Assembly (NCBI GenBank): GCA_000727475.1 | Contig: KL647302.1 | Location: 472,292 to 536,291 of the forward strand | DNA length: 64,000 bases | Direction of reading: 5' to 3' | From: Sarcocystis neurona | Lineage: Eukaryota; Apicomplexa; Conoidasida; Eucoccidiorida; Sarcocystidae | Shown here: in pieces, positions 48,401 through 63,400 of the stretch | Numbering within the stretch: the first letter of the stretch is position 1 | How the letters are laid out: each line of letters opens with the position of its first letter | Position numbers and translations under genes: made by a program | Notes under the pieces: generated by a model | The model's input: only the letters and a program-made list of their open reading frames with translations | Database searches by the model: none | Told to the model about the DNA's origin: nothing

Positions 48401-51400
48401 GCAGCAGCCGCTGCTGCCGCTGCTGCCGCGCCTCTCCTTGACGCAGCCTCCCGTCCTACCACGCCGCTGCTCCGAAGGCCCTGCCTGCAACATCCGCAGC
48501 ATTTTACACATACACACACGGCAGCTGCTACGGAGCCGCTGCTGTCAACTTGCTGCGTGGTATCTCTTTGCTGCTACACTGCTGCAACTGCCCCCCCTGG
48601 CTGCTGCACTGCAAGTTGCTGCTGCCACCACTCCTGCCACATCTCTCACTTCCGCTCCTCACGCTTCTTCTCCCTCTCTTCCTTTTGCCCAGGGACTTGC
48701 TGTTTCCTCTACAACTTCTGCTCCTGCAACGTCTCTCCTTTTGCTGCTGCTGCAGCGCTGTCGCCTGCTATTATTTGTTCACGTAGACACGCACCCATGT
48801 ATATCAACACAGCGTCCACGAGCTTACCCATCTGTGTAAATTCACTCGTGTGCTTTCCTCTCATTCCTGCTACTGCTACCGAGCGGTATAACCCGCTGCT
48901 GCTTAGGCTGCTGCTGCCCATCTCTTCCCCTTGCTGCTGCTGCTGCTGCGTCTGCGCTGCAGTCTACTCCTGCACCTGTCCGCTGCACGTTTGGACGTTA
49001 GCGCTGCTGCTGCTGCGACTTTACTGTCTGGACTTTTCTTTTGATTTGCTGTCTCGTTATCGCGATGTCGTCGAGGTCATCCGCTTTGTCCCTCGTCGTT
49101 TTCTCCTCTTCCTCTTGCGCGCCGTGGTCAGTGCGCTGCTGCTGCTCTTGCTTGAGCCGCTCCTGTTCTTCTTCTTCTCCTTCTTGCTGCTGCTGCTGCT
49201 CCTCTACTCGGACTTTCTTTCTCCTCCTCCCCATTTTCGGCGTTTCTTGTTCATTTTCTTGGTCTTCTATTGCTGCTGCCACTATTACTGCTACTGGCTG
49301 AGAAAGCTGTCTCACCCGTTCCCAGACCGACTGCTTCCCAGTGGCACTGCTTCATTAGGCTGCCGCCCCGCAGGATGTACAGAGGCCCGCTGCTCCAGCA
49401 GATGCTGCTCCGCTGTGTTGCTGCTGCTAGTGCTCGCCAGAGAAAAGGGAGAACCGCCTGCGGCTGCTGCTGCATGCGACGCACGAGACAACGTGTTGCA
49501 GTTGCTGCACGACGCAAAAGCAGCCAGCATCTCTTCCGACGGCCTTCCACGGTGGTCCAACTTGCAGACGGTCTGCAGCAACAGCAGCGGCAGCGAAAGA
49601 AGCACCACCAGCTGCATTCGTAGAAGCACAGCCACAGAAGCAGCAGTAGTAGCAGCCACAGAAGCAGGAGCACCGGCCGGCCGAACAGCAGCCGCAGCAG
49701 CACAGACAGCCACGGGAGGCGGAAGGCAAACGACGCGGCCGGACGAGACGCAACATCGGGAATACGAGACGCAACAACGGCAGCAGCAGCATGACAGCAG
49801 CGACAACCGCAGGTGGGGAAAAGCAGCGCGAAGCGCATGGCAGCAGCAGCAGCAGCAGAGGAGCCACGGCGGCGACACAAGAAGAGCGGCCGGCCAGTGC
49901 CACCACGTGAAAGGAGCAGCGACAGCAGCAGCAACAGCTGCAGCGACAACACCAGCAATAGCGGCAGCAACCGCGGCAGCAACAGCAGCAAGCAGAAGAC
50001 GAGAAGCAGCAGCAGCGGCAGCACGAAGACGAGCTTCTCGGCCAAGATAGCGCGTGGCGAGACACTGAGGCACCTACGCATATACGAAGACCCACACACA
50101 CACATTTGTCTCCCTACACACGCATACACATACATATTTTAGACGTGCAACATATATGATATACATACTTACGTATGTATGTACATATCTAGAGTGTCAT
50201 ACATCCAATGCATACACCTGTGTTTGTATGTATACGGATGTACGATTATATTTACATCGTGTACAGGGTGAGACGCATGGAAGACAGCAGCAGGGAAGTC
50301 AGAAGAGCTCCGTGTGGGCGCGGCGCGTCGAAGTCACATGAGAGGACAGCCCCTGGTGGCTGGAAGCGCGGGCGCGACTCGAAGCACCGTCTCTCTCTCC
50401 ACGCGTGTACGGGAGAGAGGCGTGGGTGGCCGCGACGCCGCCGCAACAGCAGCAGTAGCAGCAAACGAAGCGCCCTTCGCAGAAGAAGCGCAGCAGGACC
50501 TCCCCAGGCTCGCGAGCGACCCGCGGCTGCCGAGGAAAGACACATCAGTGCCAGCGCCTGCGCGCGTGCGTGCCTTGCAACGGCAGGGGTCGCAAGCAGC
50601 AACAGCGAGAGCGCATCACTCCGCCACGCAAGGCAGACCCCTCGGATCGTCTCCTTCTCTGTCTGTGCCCCGCCCTCTTTTCCCCTCCTCTCTCTGACTT
50701 CCTCCTCTCCTCTCTCTCTCTCTTCCTCCCTCTCAACCCCTGCGTCTGATGTCCTCTCCCCCCCTCTCTGAATTCCTCTCCTTCGTCCTCTCCCTCCCTC
50801 TCCGTGCTTCCCCGTCTTCCTCTTCGGGGGACTTCTCCCGTCTCCCTCTCTTTCGGTCGGTCTGCGCCTTTCCCTTTCCCTTTCTCTCTCTGTCTGTATT
50901 TCGTCCTTCCTCTCCTTCTCCTTCCGTCTCCTCGTCATCCTCTCCCTCTGTATGTATATGTTCTCCCTTTCTCTCTCTGTCCCGGCCTCTCTGGACTTCT
51001 CCCTCTCTCTCGCTGTGTCTGCACTTCTCCCTCGTCCTCCCCTCCTCTCCCTCTCTGTGTTTCTCCCGCTGGCTCTCTCTTTCTCCGGCTGCCCTTCTCC
51101 CCTTCTCCCTCTCTCTCTCCGTCTCCGGACCTCTCTGTCCACGGACCCCTCCTTCCCTTTCTGCTGTCTCCGGACCCCTCCGTCTCCCTCTCTGTCTCCG
51201 GAGCCCTCCGTCTCCCTCTCTGTCTCCGGAGCCCTCCGTCCCTTTCTCTGTCTCCGGACGTCTCCCTTTCTCCCTTCCTTCTCGCGTTCCCTCTCTCTGT
51301 GTCTCTCGTTTTCCCTTTCTTTCTCTCTGCCTCTGTCTGTACTTCTCCCTTCTTCTCCGCTCCTCTCTTGCTCTCTATTCTGCCGTCTCCCTCTTTTTCT

Positions 51401-54400
51401 CTCTGTTTTCTCTGCTGCAATTGTAATATGGATAGACACAGAGGAAGACGCACAGGTGTTTCGTGTATGCGTGTACGTGTATGTCTTCCTGCGGGGTGGA
51501 GGAGGGACTTGTCTGCCAAGAGAAGAGAAACACCACCAGGCACTGCGCAGGACCCGAGACAACTGCCCAGGTGAGAAGAGGAGAGGAAGAGTCAACTGCA
51601 GCAGGGAGGGGAGGAGATTTTGACGCCTCTGCACAGGCCTGTCCCCGCCGACGACGGGAATGCAGCAGCTCCACCAAAAACCACCGCGACACAAAATAAA
51701 TCACGACTCTGCTGGCTACAAGTGACTACACGTGAGTCTGCACATATACGCACATATATGTATGTGATGTATTACGGTGTGCGTACACACAGATATATAT
51801 ATATATATACATATAGGAGGGTCCCACACAAGGGCGCTACACAGATAGATATTCATGATATTCCTAAATGGGTGAGCTAGTTATGTTTCTCGGGGTGACG
51901 CAGCATATGGCTGTGTATTCACTTCTATTCACAGAGAGACGCAGGAAGAGGGAGCCACATGTATGTATATATATATACACACGTAGATGCATAAGCGAGC
52001 AACTACAACACATACATATATATATATATATATTTACTGGGCCGAGAGTGATTGTATATATATTTAATGTATATATATATATATAAAATGTACATGTATA
52101 TATATGTCTCTGGCAAGTTCGTCGGGTGCATAAACTTCGACCAGGCGGAACGCCGCTTCCCCGAAGAAATTTCGACAAACTGCGAGGAGATGCCACAGCA
52201 AGAGGGGGGACACATGCAGCAGCGGCATAGAGACGAGAGGCTGCTGCAGCAGCAGCACACCCATGCAATATACGTGTCGACAAAGAAGAGAAAATAGCAG
52301 CCATAGCAGCTGAGGTAGCAGCTGAAGGTGAGCCGCAAGGAAGAGTAAACAGAACGCCACGCGCCCGCGCGCGCTTGATGCATGCAGCGAATGACGGCAC
52401 AACGCGCGCACATGCATCACAGCTCCAAATTTCCTTCCGTAAACGTGTCGCACACATTTCTACATACACAAATACATACAGACACACATATACATATATG
52501 TATATACAAACACGTATATGTGTGTATGCATGCATATACACATATTCATCTATGCATGTATATAAATTGGTGAATTCGCTCCCACGCACGTACCAATATA
52601 TATATATATATATATATGTACATGCATATATATGTATATATCTATGTGGAGAGGAGAAGCGAAAGAAACAGGAAGGGAAAACCCGAAGCGTGGGCGTATG
52701 AAAACATACACAGAGAGATAGGATACTCTGAAGTGTATATATATACACACATACATACATGCGTGCATACATACATACATACAAACGTATCTACAAATAT
52801 ACGCATGTACATACATACACGTATATATATCTATATACACACACAGATATACTTCCATTCACTCATGTATACACAAACACATATACATACAGATAAACAC
52901 ACAGAGATATATACCAACATACACACGTACATGCGTACATAGATACATACACAGATACATACATAGGTACGTACATACGTACACACACAGGTACATACGT
53001 AGATACACACATAGGTACATACATGGGAACACTCACAGGCACTTACATAGGTACATACATTCATAGATACATAGACATACAGACATACATACATACATAC
53101 ACACATACATAGACACATACATATATATACGCACAGGGTATATACATAGGCGCATACATACATAGACACATACATACACACCTACATATATACATACACA
53201 TATGCATATATATATATATATTCATTAGTGCATACCTATGTAACATGTGGACGTGGAAAGGTAGATTTGTATACAACGCCAGGAATGAGATATGTTGAAC
53301 GGCTGCAAGAGAGAGAGCCACCAACGTGTAACTCGCAGGCCGCTGTTGCAGCTGCAGCAGCGTTCAACCGCAGAAGAAGCAACAGCGGCAGATGTAGAAC
53401 TGCACTGGCCGGTGTGGGTCACTGGGCTGCTGTTATTTCTTCTGCTGCCGCTATTATTCATTTTGCTGCGACTATTACCCACTTCCCAGCTGCGCGTCCT
53501 CGTGCTGGCGTTTGCTGCTGAGCGAGAGCCTCCATATCGCCGTTGCTGCTGCTGTTCCTGCGCCGGGCTGTGTTGGTGCATCGACATACGCTCCTGCATT
53601 GCTTCTGCGGCATCTTCTCTACAGATCCACCTGCTTCTCCTTCTCTTGCTGCAGTGCTACTTTCGGTGCGTTGCTGCTTCTCCTGCTGCCGCGCTGCTTC
53701 TCCTGTTGCCTCGTTGCTGCGTTTTCTTCTCTTCTTTGTGCGCCTTCGGTTGCAGAAGCAGCTGCTGTCCCTGTTCTTGCTCCTGCCACTGCTGCTTCCA
53801 ACATTCTACCCTTGTGTTCTCTTTGACTTCTTTTTTCTCTTCTTCTTCTTCTTCCTCTTGTTCTTTTCTCTTTTTTTCTTCTCACTTTGATAAGTTCCGC
53901 TCTCCTCCAGTAGAGCTGCTGCAGCAGCGACTGCAGTGCGAGCAGGAGCCCGGCGCAAGTTGAAAAGGGAGGGAAGCGAAGAGCAGCCGCAACATACGTC
54001 GGTCTCGATCCTCCGCATGCATCAAGCAGCGCATCGCTAATTCTGTACACCCACAACCATCGCACACTGCTCTCTTCCTCCCTGAGGACAACTAACACAT
54101 ATGTGTATCTACCTATATACAACTCATTTATACACATATATATATATATATATATGCACACACACAGGTATATATACATCTACGTGTACACAGCTCATAC
54201 ATATATATGTCTACCTATACACGAGTCATACATATACAAATATATGTATTTACGTATACACAGCTCACGTATCTACGTATACACAACTCCACATACATTT
54301 ATATCTACCTATTACTTCTTTCTTGCGTCCTCTTTTTTTCTGTCTCTCTCGCTTTCGATAAATACACCGAGACGCAAGTATACATGGAAGTTCACTCGAA

Positions 54401-57400
54401 CAAGTAAATTCATACAAATATATATTTACAAAAGAGCAACGTAGAGAAACGGACCAGCACAGCAGTAAGACCAGCAGAGAGTTCTTCTTCGCGCTTCAAA
54501 ACTGTCAGCAGTCAGTCGTTCATCAAGAGGCGGTACGCTCGTACACACACGTATTGTCGATAAAAAAGAAAAAGAGGGGAAAGTACTTCTGTATCGGTCT
54601 AATATATATATATATATTACAGCTACGCATGCGTATCATTTGTCCTTTGGAGACTCAGTTCTGTCTTTTTCTCTCTGCCTGCATATATATATAGACAGAT
54701 TGATAGATAGAGACAGTCTAGATGCCGCAAGTTAATTGTCCATCTCTCCTTCTACAGATATCATCAGATATACCTGCCTATTATCCTCACTTCTCTCGTC
54801 TATACAGATATGCATTCATACAGTACGCATGTAGACGCCCATAAAATACAGTAAATACATATGCATATATATATATATTCATAGAGCACAATACACATAC
54901 GTATTTATATATATATATATGTATGCATATCCGTGTGTATGCTAATACATCAACATACACGTATATACACACATACACATATGTCCTCACAATGCATTAC
55001 GTATATACATATATATATATATATACTTAGGGTACAATACATATACGTATTTATATATACATAAATATAAAGATATATATATATATATTTACAGTACAAT
55101 ACATATACGTATTTATATATACATATATATATGTACAGCGTATATACACATGTATGCGAGTACATCAGTATACACGTGTATATACCCGTATATATGCCCA
55201 CAAAATACATTACAGACGTACGTCTATCTATCTATCTATCTATATCTATGTATATATATATATGTATATAGTACAGTACACATACGTATTTATAGACACA
55301 TACACTTATATATACATATGTATGCCAGTACATCAATATACACCTGCATATATATATATATACATATAAGTATATACGACTAAGTATGTGTATGTATTAC
55401 GTCACTTGTATGGAGGCGGCACCCGCGTTTGGTGCCACGTGCACGGACGGCAGGGCAACACGCGAAGAAGAGACAGCGGCGAGAAGAAGAAGAAAAGGAG
55501 AAGAAGGAGAAGACGCAGAGGAGGGAAAGGGAAATTGAAAAGATGAGAACAGCAGGAACAGACAAGAAGACGAGCACAGAAGAGAAAGCAGATGCCTGAC
55601 GAAGTTCTACCTTGCCAGAAATTCCGGTTGCAGCTCTTCGTCAACCGACATACATGCGGCATACCACTGCGCGTCTGCTGGCTCGCGCCATTCCTCTCTT
55701 TTGTGCTGCTGCTGCTGCGTCTCCGCGCCTACGCTGCTGCTGCTGCGCATGCGTTTGCTCTCATTGCTGCTGTCCTCGCCGTTCGTTCCGCAGCCCAGCC
55801 GAGCGTCACTACCTGCCGAGCGCCTGCGACCTGGCGATGGTCGCTTCCCTCCCTTTTTTTCTGTAGGGGCCTCGCTCTCACTGCTCGACCCTTCAGAACT
55901 GCTGCTGCTGCTGTTGCTGCTGCTGCCGGAACTCCTAAGAAGAGACTCGCGCTTTCGTTTACTGCCTTGCTGCACGCCGTCCTCCCGCGACTCCCCTTCT
56001 TCTGAGCACTGTCCCGTCGCTCTCCCCACAGTACTCTCTCCAGGTCCTACTGCTGCTGCTGCGCCTCCTTCGCTTGCTGGAACTCTGCCTTCTGCTGTTG
56101 CTGCTGCTCCTTTCCTTCCCGCCTCCGCTGCCACTGCTCTTCCCGCGTCAGATACGCCTGTGCTGCGTTCTGAAGTTGCCGGTGCTCCTCCTTCCCCTTC
56201 TCCTCTTCCTGTTGCTGCTGCTGCCGCTGTTGCATCTCCGGGGTCGTCGGACCCACCGCTATGCGCTGCTACTGCCCCTACTTCTCGCTTCACACCGTCT
56301 CTGCATGCACTTGCGTTTTTCCCAGTCCACACACTGCTGCTGCTCGCTTCTGCTGCTGTTGCTACTGCTGCCGTTGCTGCACTCCTGCTGCTGCTCATCT
56401 GTCCTCCCACCTGTTGCTGTCCCTCCTTCATACATTGCTGCTGCTTTCTTTGTCGCTTCCGCTGCCATTTGGTCGCCCCCTTCCGTCCGCCCTGTTGCCC
56501 AGAAAGCTGCTGCTGCTGCAGATAGTCACCACCGCCTACGCTCTCCTTTTCCTTCTCCCTCTCCTGTTTGGCCTCGTATTCTTGCTGCCGTTGCTGCTTC
56601 TCCTGCTCATTCTCCTGTCGCTGTTCCTGCTGCTGCTGCTGCTCCTGCTGTTGCTGCTCCTGCTGCTGCTGCTGCTTCTCCTGCTGTTTTCTTCCCGCCC
56701 TCATGAGCTGCAGACGACGCTGTTGGTGGCTCTCCACTGCCGCCCTCCGCCGAAAAAACGTGTCGCGCGCCTTGTGCAGCGCTCCGATATATTTCTGCAT
56801 GTAGCGCAGTCTCAGCTGCTCCTGCAGCCACTCGCACGCTTCTCTCTCTTCCTCTACTGCCGCCAATATCAGCGCTGTTTCCTTTCTGTTCTTCCTCTCC
56901 TCTTCGTCCTCTTCTTCTTGCTGGTTCTTCCTTCTCTCTCTTTCTTCCGTTGCTGAGGTTTCTTCTTGCAAAAAGTGACTTGTCTTCCGTCTTTTCTTGT
57001 CCAATGAGACTGCTCCCCGAACCGCGCCTGCTGCTGCTGCGCCTCCCCTGGCTTCTGCTGCTGCGCCTATACTACCTGCTCCTCCCGAGAAGTCCGGTGG
57101 TCCTGAGGAAGTGGCCGATGTCCCTGTTCCTGCTCCTTCTCCTCTTTCTTTTTCTGACACCGGTGCAGCTGCTGCTTCTAATGCTGCGACGGAAGGACCC
57201 ACGGTCGGCTCCTCTGCAGAATCAGCGGCACGAGTGATCTGCTGCTGCTGGTGAATTCCTGTGCGGTGCTGCTGGCCTTTCGGTTCCGCTGCTGCCTGCG
57301 AAGAAACAGCAGCGCGACGCTCCTCCAGCACCTGCCTCAACATAAGGGCCAGATTGTAGGCAGCGTGAATCTGCTGCAGGCTGTCAACCTTGCAGCCTAC

Positions 57401-60400
57401 CCCCTGCTGCGCTCCGAGGATCGCATTTTCAGCTGCTCTCTCTCCCCACGCCTCACGAGCTTCTTCACGCTCTGCTGCCAGCGCTGCGGTCGCTGCGCCT
57501 CCACTGGCGGCTGCTGCGGATGCGCCGGCTATTTGTCCTGCTGCTGCCGTTGCTCCCGCTGCCCCTGCTGGAGCAGCTGCTGCTGTGCTGGGGAGCGGCC
57601 GCGCGAAGAGCACCTCGAGCGACGCAGCCCAGTACGGTGAAGACTGCGCGAACAACTCGCACGTGAAGAAAGCAGAGCTCCCGGTTATAGCGCTACTTGA
57701 AGGAAAGGCAGGAGAGGAAGAAACGGCAGCAGCAGCAGCAGCAGGGACGCCACCATCAGCCGCAGAAGCACCAACACGAGGCGGGAATTTCCACGCAAAT
57801 TGGAGTACGGGGCGTTGAAGATGCTTCTCGTACAACGCTGCTGCAGCTGTGATCGTTGCTGAAGATGCTTCTGCTGCTGCAGGTTGAACGTCTGCTGCTG
57901 CAGGTGGAGCTTTCCCTGCTAGAGCTGGAGCTACTGCTGCTGCAGGTGGAGTTTCTGCTGCTGCTGTTTCTGCTGCTGCTTTTTCTGCTGCTGCAGGAGG
58001 AGGAGAGAGAGGACAGAGCGTTTGTCTGTGTCGGTGCTGCTGGCCGCGTCGGGCAAGGTCGAGAACGTGTCTGCGCATACATGCAACAGCAGCCCACAGC
58101 AGCACACCACACGGCCGTAGGTGCCGAGGAAGGCGCAGCAACAGCAGCAGTGTAGGGCGAAGGCAGTTTCAGACGAAGCCACCGCCGCAGCAGCAGCGGC
58201 AGCGATGCACGCCCGAGCAGGTAAGCCGCGATGCGCAGCAACAGCAGCTCAGCCAATAGGGCGCAAGCGGCGGCAGTAGCATAGACGACGGCAGAGCAGC
58301 AGCAGCAGCAGGAGCGGAGCGTGGAGGGGGAGGCAGTGGCATGACCACCCCACTGCAGCAGCGCCCGGCAGTCCGTAGCGTCTGCTGAGGAGCAGCGCCA
58401 CAAGCCACGCGAGGAAGGCATGCATACGAGAAATGCAACAGCAGCTGGAGCAGTCGTTCAATTTGCCGACGCCACGGCAGGGCAGCCCCGCCCATCAGAG
58501 AAGAAGCAGCAGCAGTAGTCAACGCAGATATGACTAACGACAGCAGCAGCAACTCCTGATGCTTCACACACTTCGCCTCACGAGCGCAGGCGCAGCCAGG
58601 GCTAATTCTCTCTATCCTCTCTGTCCTATTCGCTCTCCCTTTTCTTCTTCCCCTCTATCACCCCGTCGTCCTCCCCCCTCTCCGTCTATTTCTCCTCCTC
58701 TTCTCTCTGTAGAAGCCGGCACGGCAGGAGAAGCAAGGGAAGTCGACGAAAGGTAATTTATCTTTCACGTAGCAGACTGGTCGCCTCGCTCACTTTACGC
58801 CCCGATTCGAAGAATTTCTCGGAGGACAGCGGCGGGATAAGTGGTAGCGGAGTCAGTAGAGTAAGCGAGAGCTCGAGGGACACTAGAAGCAGCGGCAGGC
58901 TTGGAAGCTGCTCAAGAGGAAATCAGTCTTCTTCTATTCCCTTCTTCCTCTTCTTTCGAGGAAGGACGTGGACAAGAAGTCGAAGAAAAGAAAGATTTCT
59001 ACACACTGCAAAAGCGGGTCACTTCTCCTCCTCCGTCGTCTTCTCGTCAGGTAGTCCTACGACGGCTACTACAAGCAGAAGAGCAGCAGCAACACTACTA
59101 CTCGTCCCCCCAGGCGGGGTGCCTTGTTGTCTGTAGTGTACGGAGAGCTGTAGGCGGAGGTGTAGGGAAATACGGCGCAGCGACAGCCTTTAGCCCGGCG
59201 TAGCAGCAGGCACTATCGTGCTAAATAGCAGCTGCAGCAGGACTAGAGCAGTAGGGGAAATTCTGCATGTAGCAGTGCTAATCGTAGAAAGTTGCCACCA
59301 GCAATAGGGCCGGAACGAGTCCTAGGGTCGTACCACATATAGTCGTGCTATTGTAGTCTACTAATAGCAGTACTTATTGCTGTTGCTCCGTAGTAGCAAT
59401 ATATAGTTTTATAGTAGTAGTATAGGAGTGGCAGACTAGTAGTACAGTAGTAGTGCTATACAAGTAGTGTAGTACTAGTAGTAGAGCAGTAGTATTCTAG
59501 CAGTACAATAGGTCTTCAGTAGTCCTATATAGTAGTAGCATTACAGTAGTAGTGTTAAAATGGGTCAGCAGCCGTATAGTTGTATTATAGTAGCAGTGTA
59601 GTAGTAGTAGTAGTAGTAGTAGTACTAGCAGTAGTAGGAGTAATAGTCATATAAGAGTAGTCGTGGTAGCAACAGCCGTTGTAGTAGTATAGCACAGAGT
59701 CCAGCAGTAGTCGCAGGCGTGGTCGTACGGTAGCCCTACAACAGCAGGATACTTGCCCAGTAGTCGCCGTCGTAGAGCAGCAGCATAGCAGTCGCATAGT
59801 AGTAGTAGGATAGTAGCAGTAGTAGTAGTAGTATTCGTACTAATAGTAGGAGCATCCTCGTAGGGTAGTAGTACTAGTAATAGTAGTAGTGGTCGGAGGA
59901 GGGTCGCAGGTCTAGTATAGGAGTAGACGAATACAGTAGTCGTCGTCGAGCAGTAAAAATCCAGTAGCACTCATGTAGTAGTACAGCAGCATACTACTGG
60001 GACTAGTGTCGAGCTTTACCCATACTACGAGTAAAGCAATAGTACCGTGGTAGTAGCAGTAGCAGCATAGTAGTACTGGGAGTTAAAATAATAGAGTCGT
60101 AATAGTAGAAGCATAAAACCAGTCGGAGTAGTAGTTGTTGTATAGTAGCGGTCGCGGTAGTAGAGGCAGCAGTCCTGTCAACAGGAATGGTAGTAGTAGT
60201 AGTAGTTTCTCCAGTAGTACTTGTACTAGCACATATATATACATATATATGTATATGTATATAGACACATCGCCCATACATATATACATGTGCACGAGTA
60301 CAAGCTGTTGTCATGTTAAGAGTAATGGTGGTAGTGCTATGCCAGTACTAGTAGTGGCATATATATATATATATATGTATGGTTGTAGAAGCAGTAGTAC

Positions 60401-63400
60401 TGACAAGAGCAATAGTAGTAGTAGCATCGTAGTACTAATAGTAGCATGCATATATATATATATATATGCTATACGTATATTCATATAGTATATGGAGTAT
60501 AATAGTAGTAATAGTAGTAATTGTTGTCGCAGTGATAGTGAAACCCAAAGACGACGGAGATTGGCACTCCCCCTGGCACCTGTATTCATACTAACTGTAT
60601 GACACACGCATATATATACATATACATATGTAAATATCAACATTTCAACAAGAATATCAAGTTGTATGTATACACATATACATATATATTACCGTCCGTA
60701 CACGCCGATGCATATGTATGTAAATGCGTGCATACTCAATATTTACTGCAGTATATATTCAGTTTATGTATGTACATATATATATATATATATAACAGCA
60801 AGCATATTTGTTTGTATATATAGTATATAGTGTGTACATAGCAGTGCGTAAGTATGTATATACATTACCATCGTATACCCTTGTAGACGTAGACGCAAGT
60901 GTATATATATATGTACATAAATACAAACAACTACGTACTTTTTAGCGTGTGTGTGTGTGTGTGCCAGCCTCGTCATACGCCACACGAGTGCATATACACA
61001 TATATGTATTTGTGCAGATATAAATGTATAAATACAGATACGAATGTGTATATATACATACAAATATGTATATATATATAATATATATATGTATACGTGT
61101 GTGTGTATTTAGGACACACATATGCTACTGTAATCAAGAGGAACAGGAGGAAGTGATTGTACGCATACAAGCGATGGGAACTCGACAAAGCACAGAAGGC
61201 AGAAAAAAAGTGGAAGAAGAGGAATCCGAGCCACTCGGAGGAAAGCGATGAAGACGACGAAGACGAAAGGGACGAGGGGGAGGGACAAGACGTAAAGAGA
61301 GATGAAAAGGGGGGAAAGGATACCTGTATTGTGTTATGGCAGTGCGATATTTTCGCTGAAGTATCGCAAGGCCTGCGAGGCCGTTGGTCGCAGCGCAGTA
61401 GCACCGGAGGTGCTCCTCCGACTGCAGCTGCAGCAGAGGAGACCAGCAGCAGCACCCGCAGGAGCACCCCCAGTAGCACCAGCGGCAGGAGCAGCACCAG
61501 CAGCAGCAACACCAGCAGCAAAGCGAAGAATGATGCTGCAACGGCAGCAGGAGCAGCAGTCAGAAAGGATGCTGCGGCAGCGACACGAGGGCCGCTTAGA
61601 GCACAGCACAGCAGCAGCAGGAGTGTAGAAGCGCCAGCAGCAGCAGCAGCCGTGGGAGGGTGGATCCGCAGCGGCAGCGATCGAAAGCCGCGGGAGGCAC
61701 AGCGGCACGAGCAGGCAGCAATGCGGCCATAACACCCTTCTCTCTTCTAGAAAGCAAGTTACCCTCCCCACGTGGGAGAACAAAACCAACAGTCGCGCTG
61801 CCAATAACGGGCGGTGCACCAGCGCGCATGTGCGACAGCTGTGATGACATATATTCATAAATACATGCGTATACGAAGGGAGACCCCCATGTGCACACAC
61901 GTAGACATCTGCAGATATATACAGCTCGACGAATTCATGAGCACTTATCTACACGCGCATATACAAACATGTTCTTCTATCGTTATGTCAACCTTTACAT
62001 ACATATAATATATCTCTATGTATATCTATGCACGCATGAGCACACGTATAGTCATACAGTTGCAACAGCTAGATGCGCTCCTTCACATTCTCCAGTACGA
62101 CCAAACCCTATACGGAGACACATATATATATATATAGGCGCTAACTCATACGTAAAGATCAATATTCAAACAGATATAGACACATATGTATATATTAATC
62201 TACAATCATGTATTCATGTGTTACATATAAATCTACATGGGTGTTGACGCTTATGTACAGAGTCGCACTTTTCCATATATATATATATAGAGAGAGAGAG
62301 ACACACACACACACACATATATACACGGATATCTACGGATACACATATATATACATATAAATATACATTTTTGTGTATGTGTATGTATGAACACATAGGT
62401 GCACACACGTTGATACACGTATGTACATATATATTCACACACACACACACACACATATGAATACATATATTTAGAGATCTATGTATACGTGTTTATATCA
62501 ACACACATGTGCACACAAGTTGATACACCCAGACGTACATATATATATATATATATATATATACACGCAACTACGGTATACGTCTCTTAATGAATATATA
62601 CATATAGGTACACACACACAGACGTACGTACATGCACACACATATGTATTTATGCGTATACGCATATATAAATACCTACGTGTACACTTACGTTGATATA
62701 TGCATAAGTATACATATACATATATATACATATCCATATATATATATATATATACGTACATGGATATATATGTGTCAATATATATACCTTCGCATCATGT
62801 ACGAGCTTAGCAAGGACCTGGTCCATTGACATGAACTGGGAGAATTCTTCTTCGTCTTCTTCTCCGTCTTCCTCTGGTTCTGAGTAAGCAGCTTCTGTTG
62901 GCTGTTCGAAGTCTTCTTCTTCTTCTTCGGCAACAGCAGCCGCTGCGAAGCGGTGGCTAGTTCGCTTCTTCGTATGCAGCAGCGGGCCACGTGAAGACGA
63001 ACCCGAAGAAGAACCAGGAGTATGAGTACCTCTGCGCGCTTCTGCGGCTGCTGCTGCTGCTGCTCTTCCCTCTCCTACGCCTCGGTGCTGCTGCCGCTGT
63101 CTCGCTGCGTACGCCCCTCCGCCAGGGAGACGCAGGGCTCCTCTGCGCCCGAAGGTAGAAGAAGCGGCCGCAGAAAACGCGACGGCGGCGGCTCTCCTTC
63201 CTCGCCTGCCACTGCTGCTGCTGCCGCGGTGTCTCCGCGCAGATTTTTTGAAAGAAAGCGTTAGACCCATCGCTCCTACCTGCGGGTGTAGACAAGCCTG
63301 ACGCAGCACCAGCAGCAGACTGTCCAGCTGGCCGGTCAAACCCCCTGCTGCTGCCGCTCCTCCTCCTCCTCCTGCTGCTGCTGACGGCGGCTGCTGTGCG

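Larger units (their letters stand above)
49573..53885 (-). other. Intron with CAG field, pyrimidine tract and ACAT satellite
   Basis: CAG on the plus strand at 49573-50040, a CT-rich tract at 50640-51420, TA repeats at 51740-52115, ACAT/TACA satellite at 52450-53225, and CTG and TTC tracts at 53430-53885. The plus frame 48299-50050 (583 codons) and minus frame 50252-51694 (480 codons) are composition artefacts. Confidence 0.6.

Noticed and set aside
48299..50050. 583-codon open frame on the plus strand
   Set aside because: Low-complexity Cys/Leu/Ala/Gln product from CTG then CAG tracts; it overlaps a minus-strand exon with recognisable SHPRH motifs and good splice sites.
50252..51694. 480-codon minus frame rich in Arg, Glu and Gly
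   Set aside because: Direct translation of a polypurine strand; the absence of stops follows from the base composition.
52740..53225. Regularly spaced repeats resembling a CRISPR array
   Set aside because: Simple ACAT microsatellite without unique spacers, in a eukaryotic intron.
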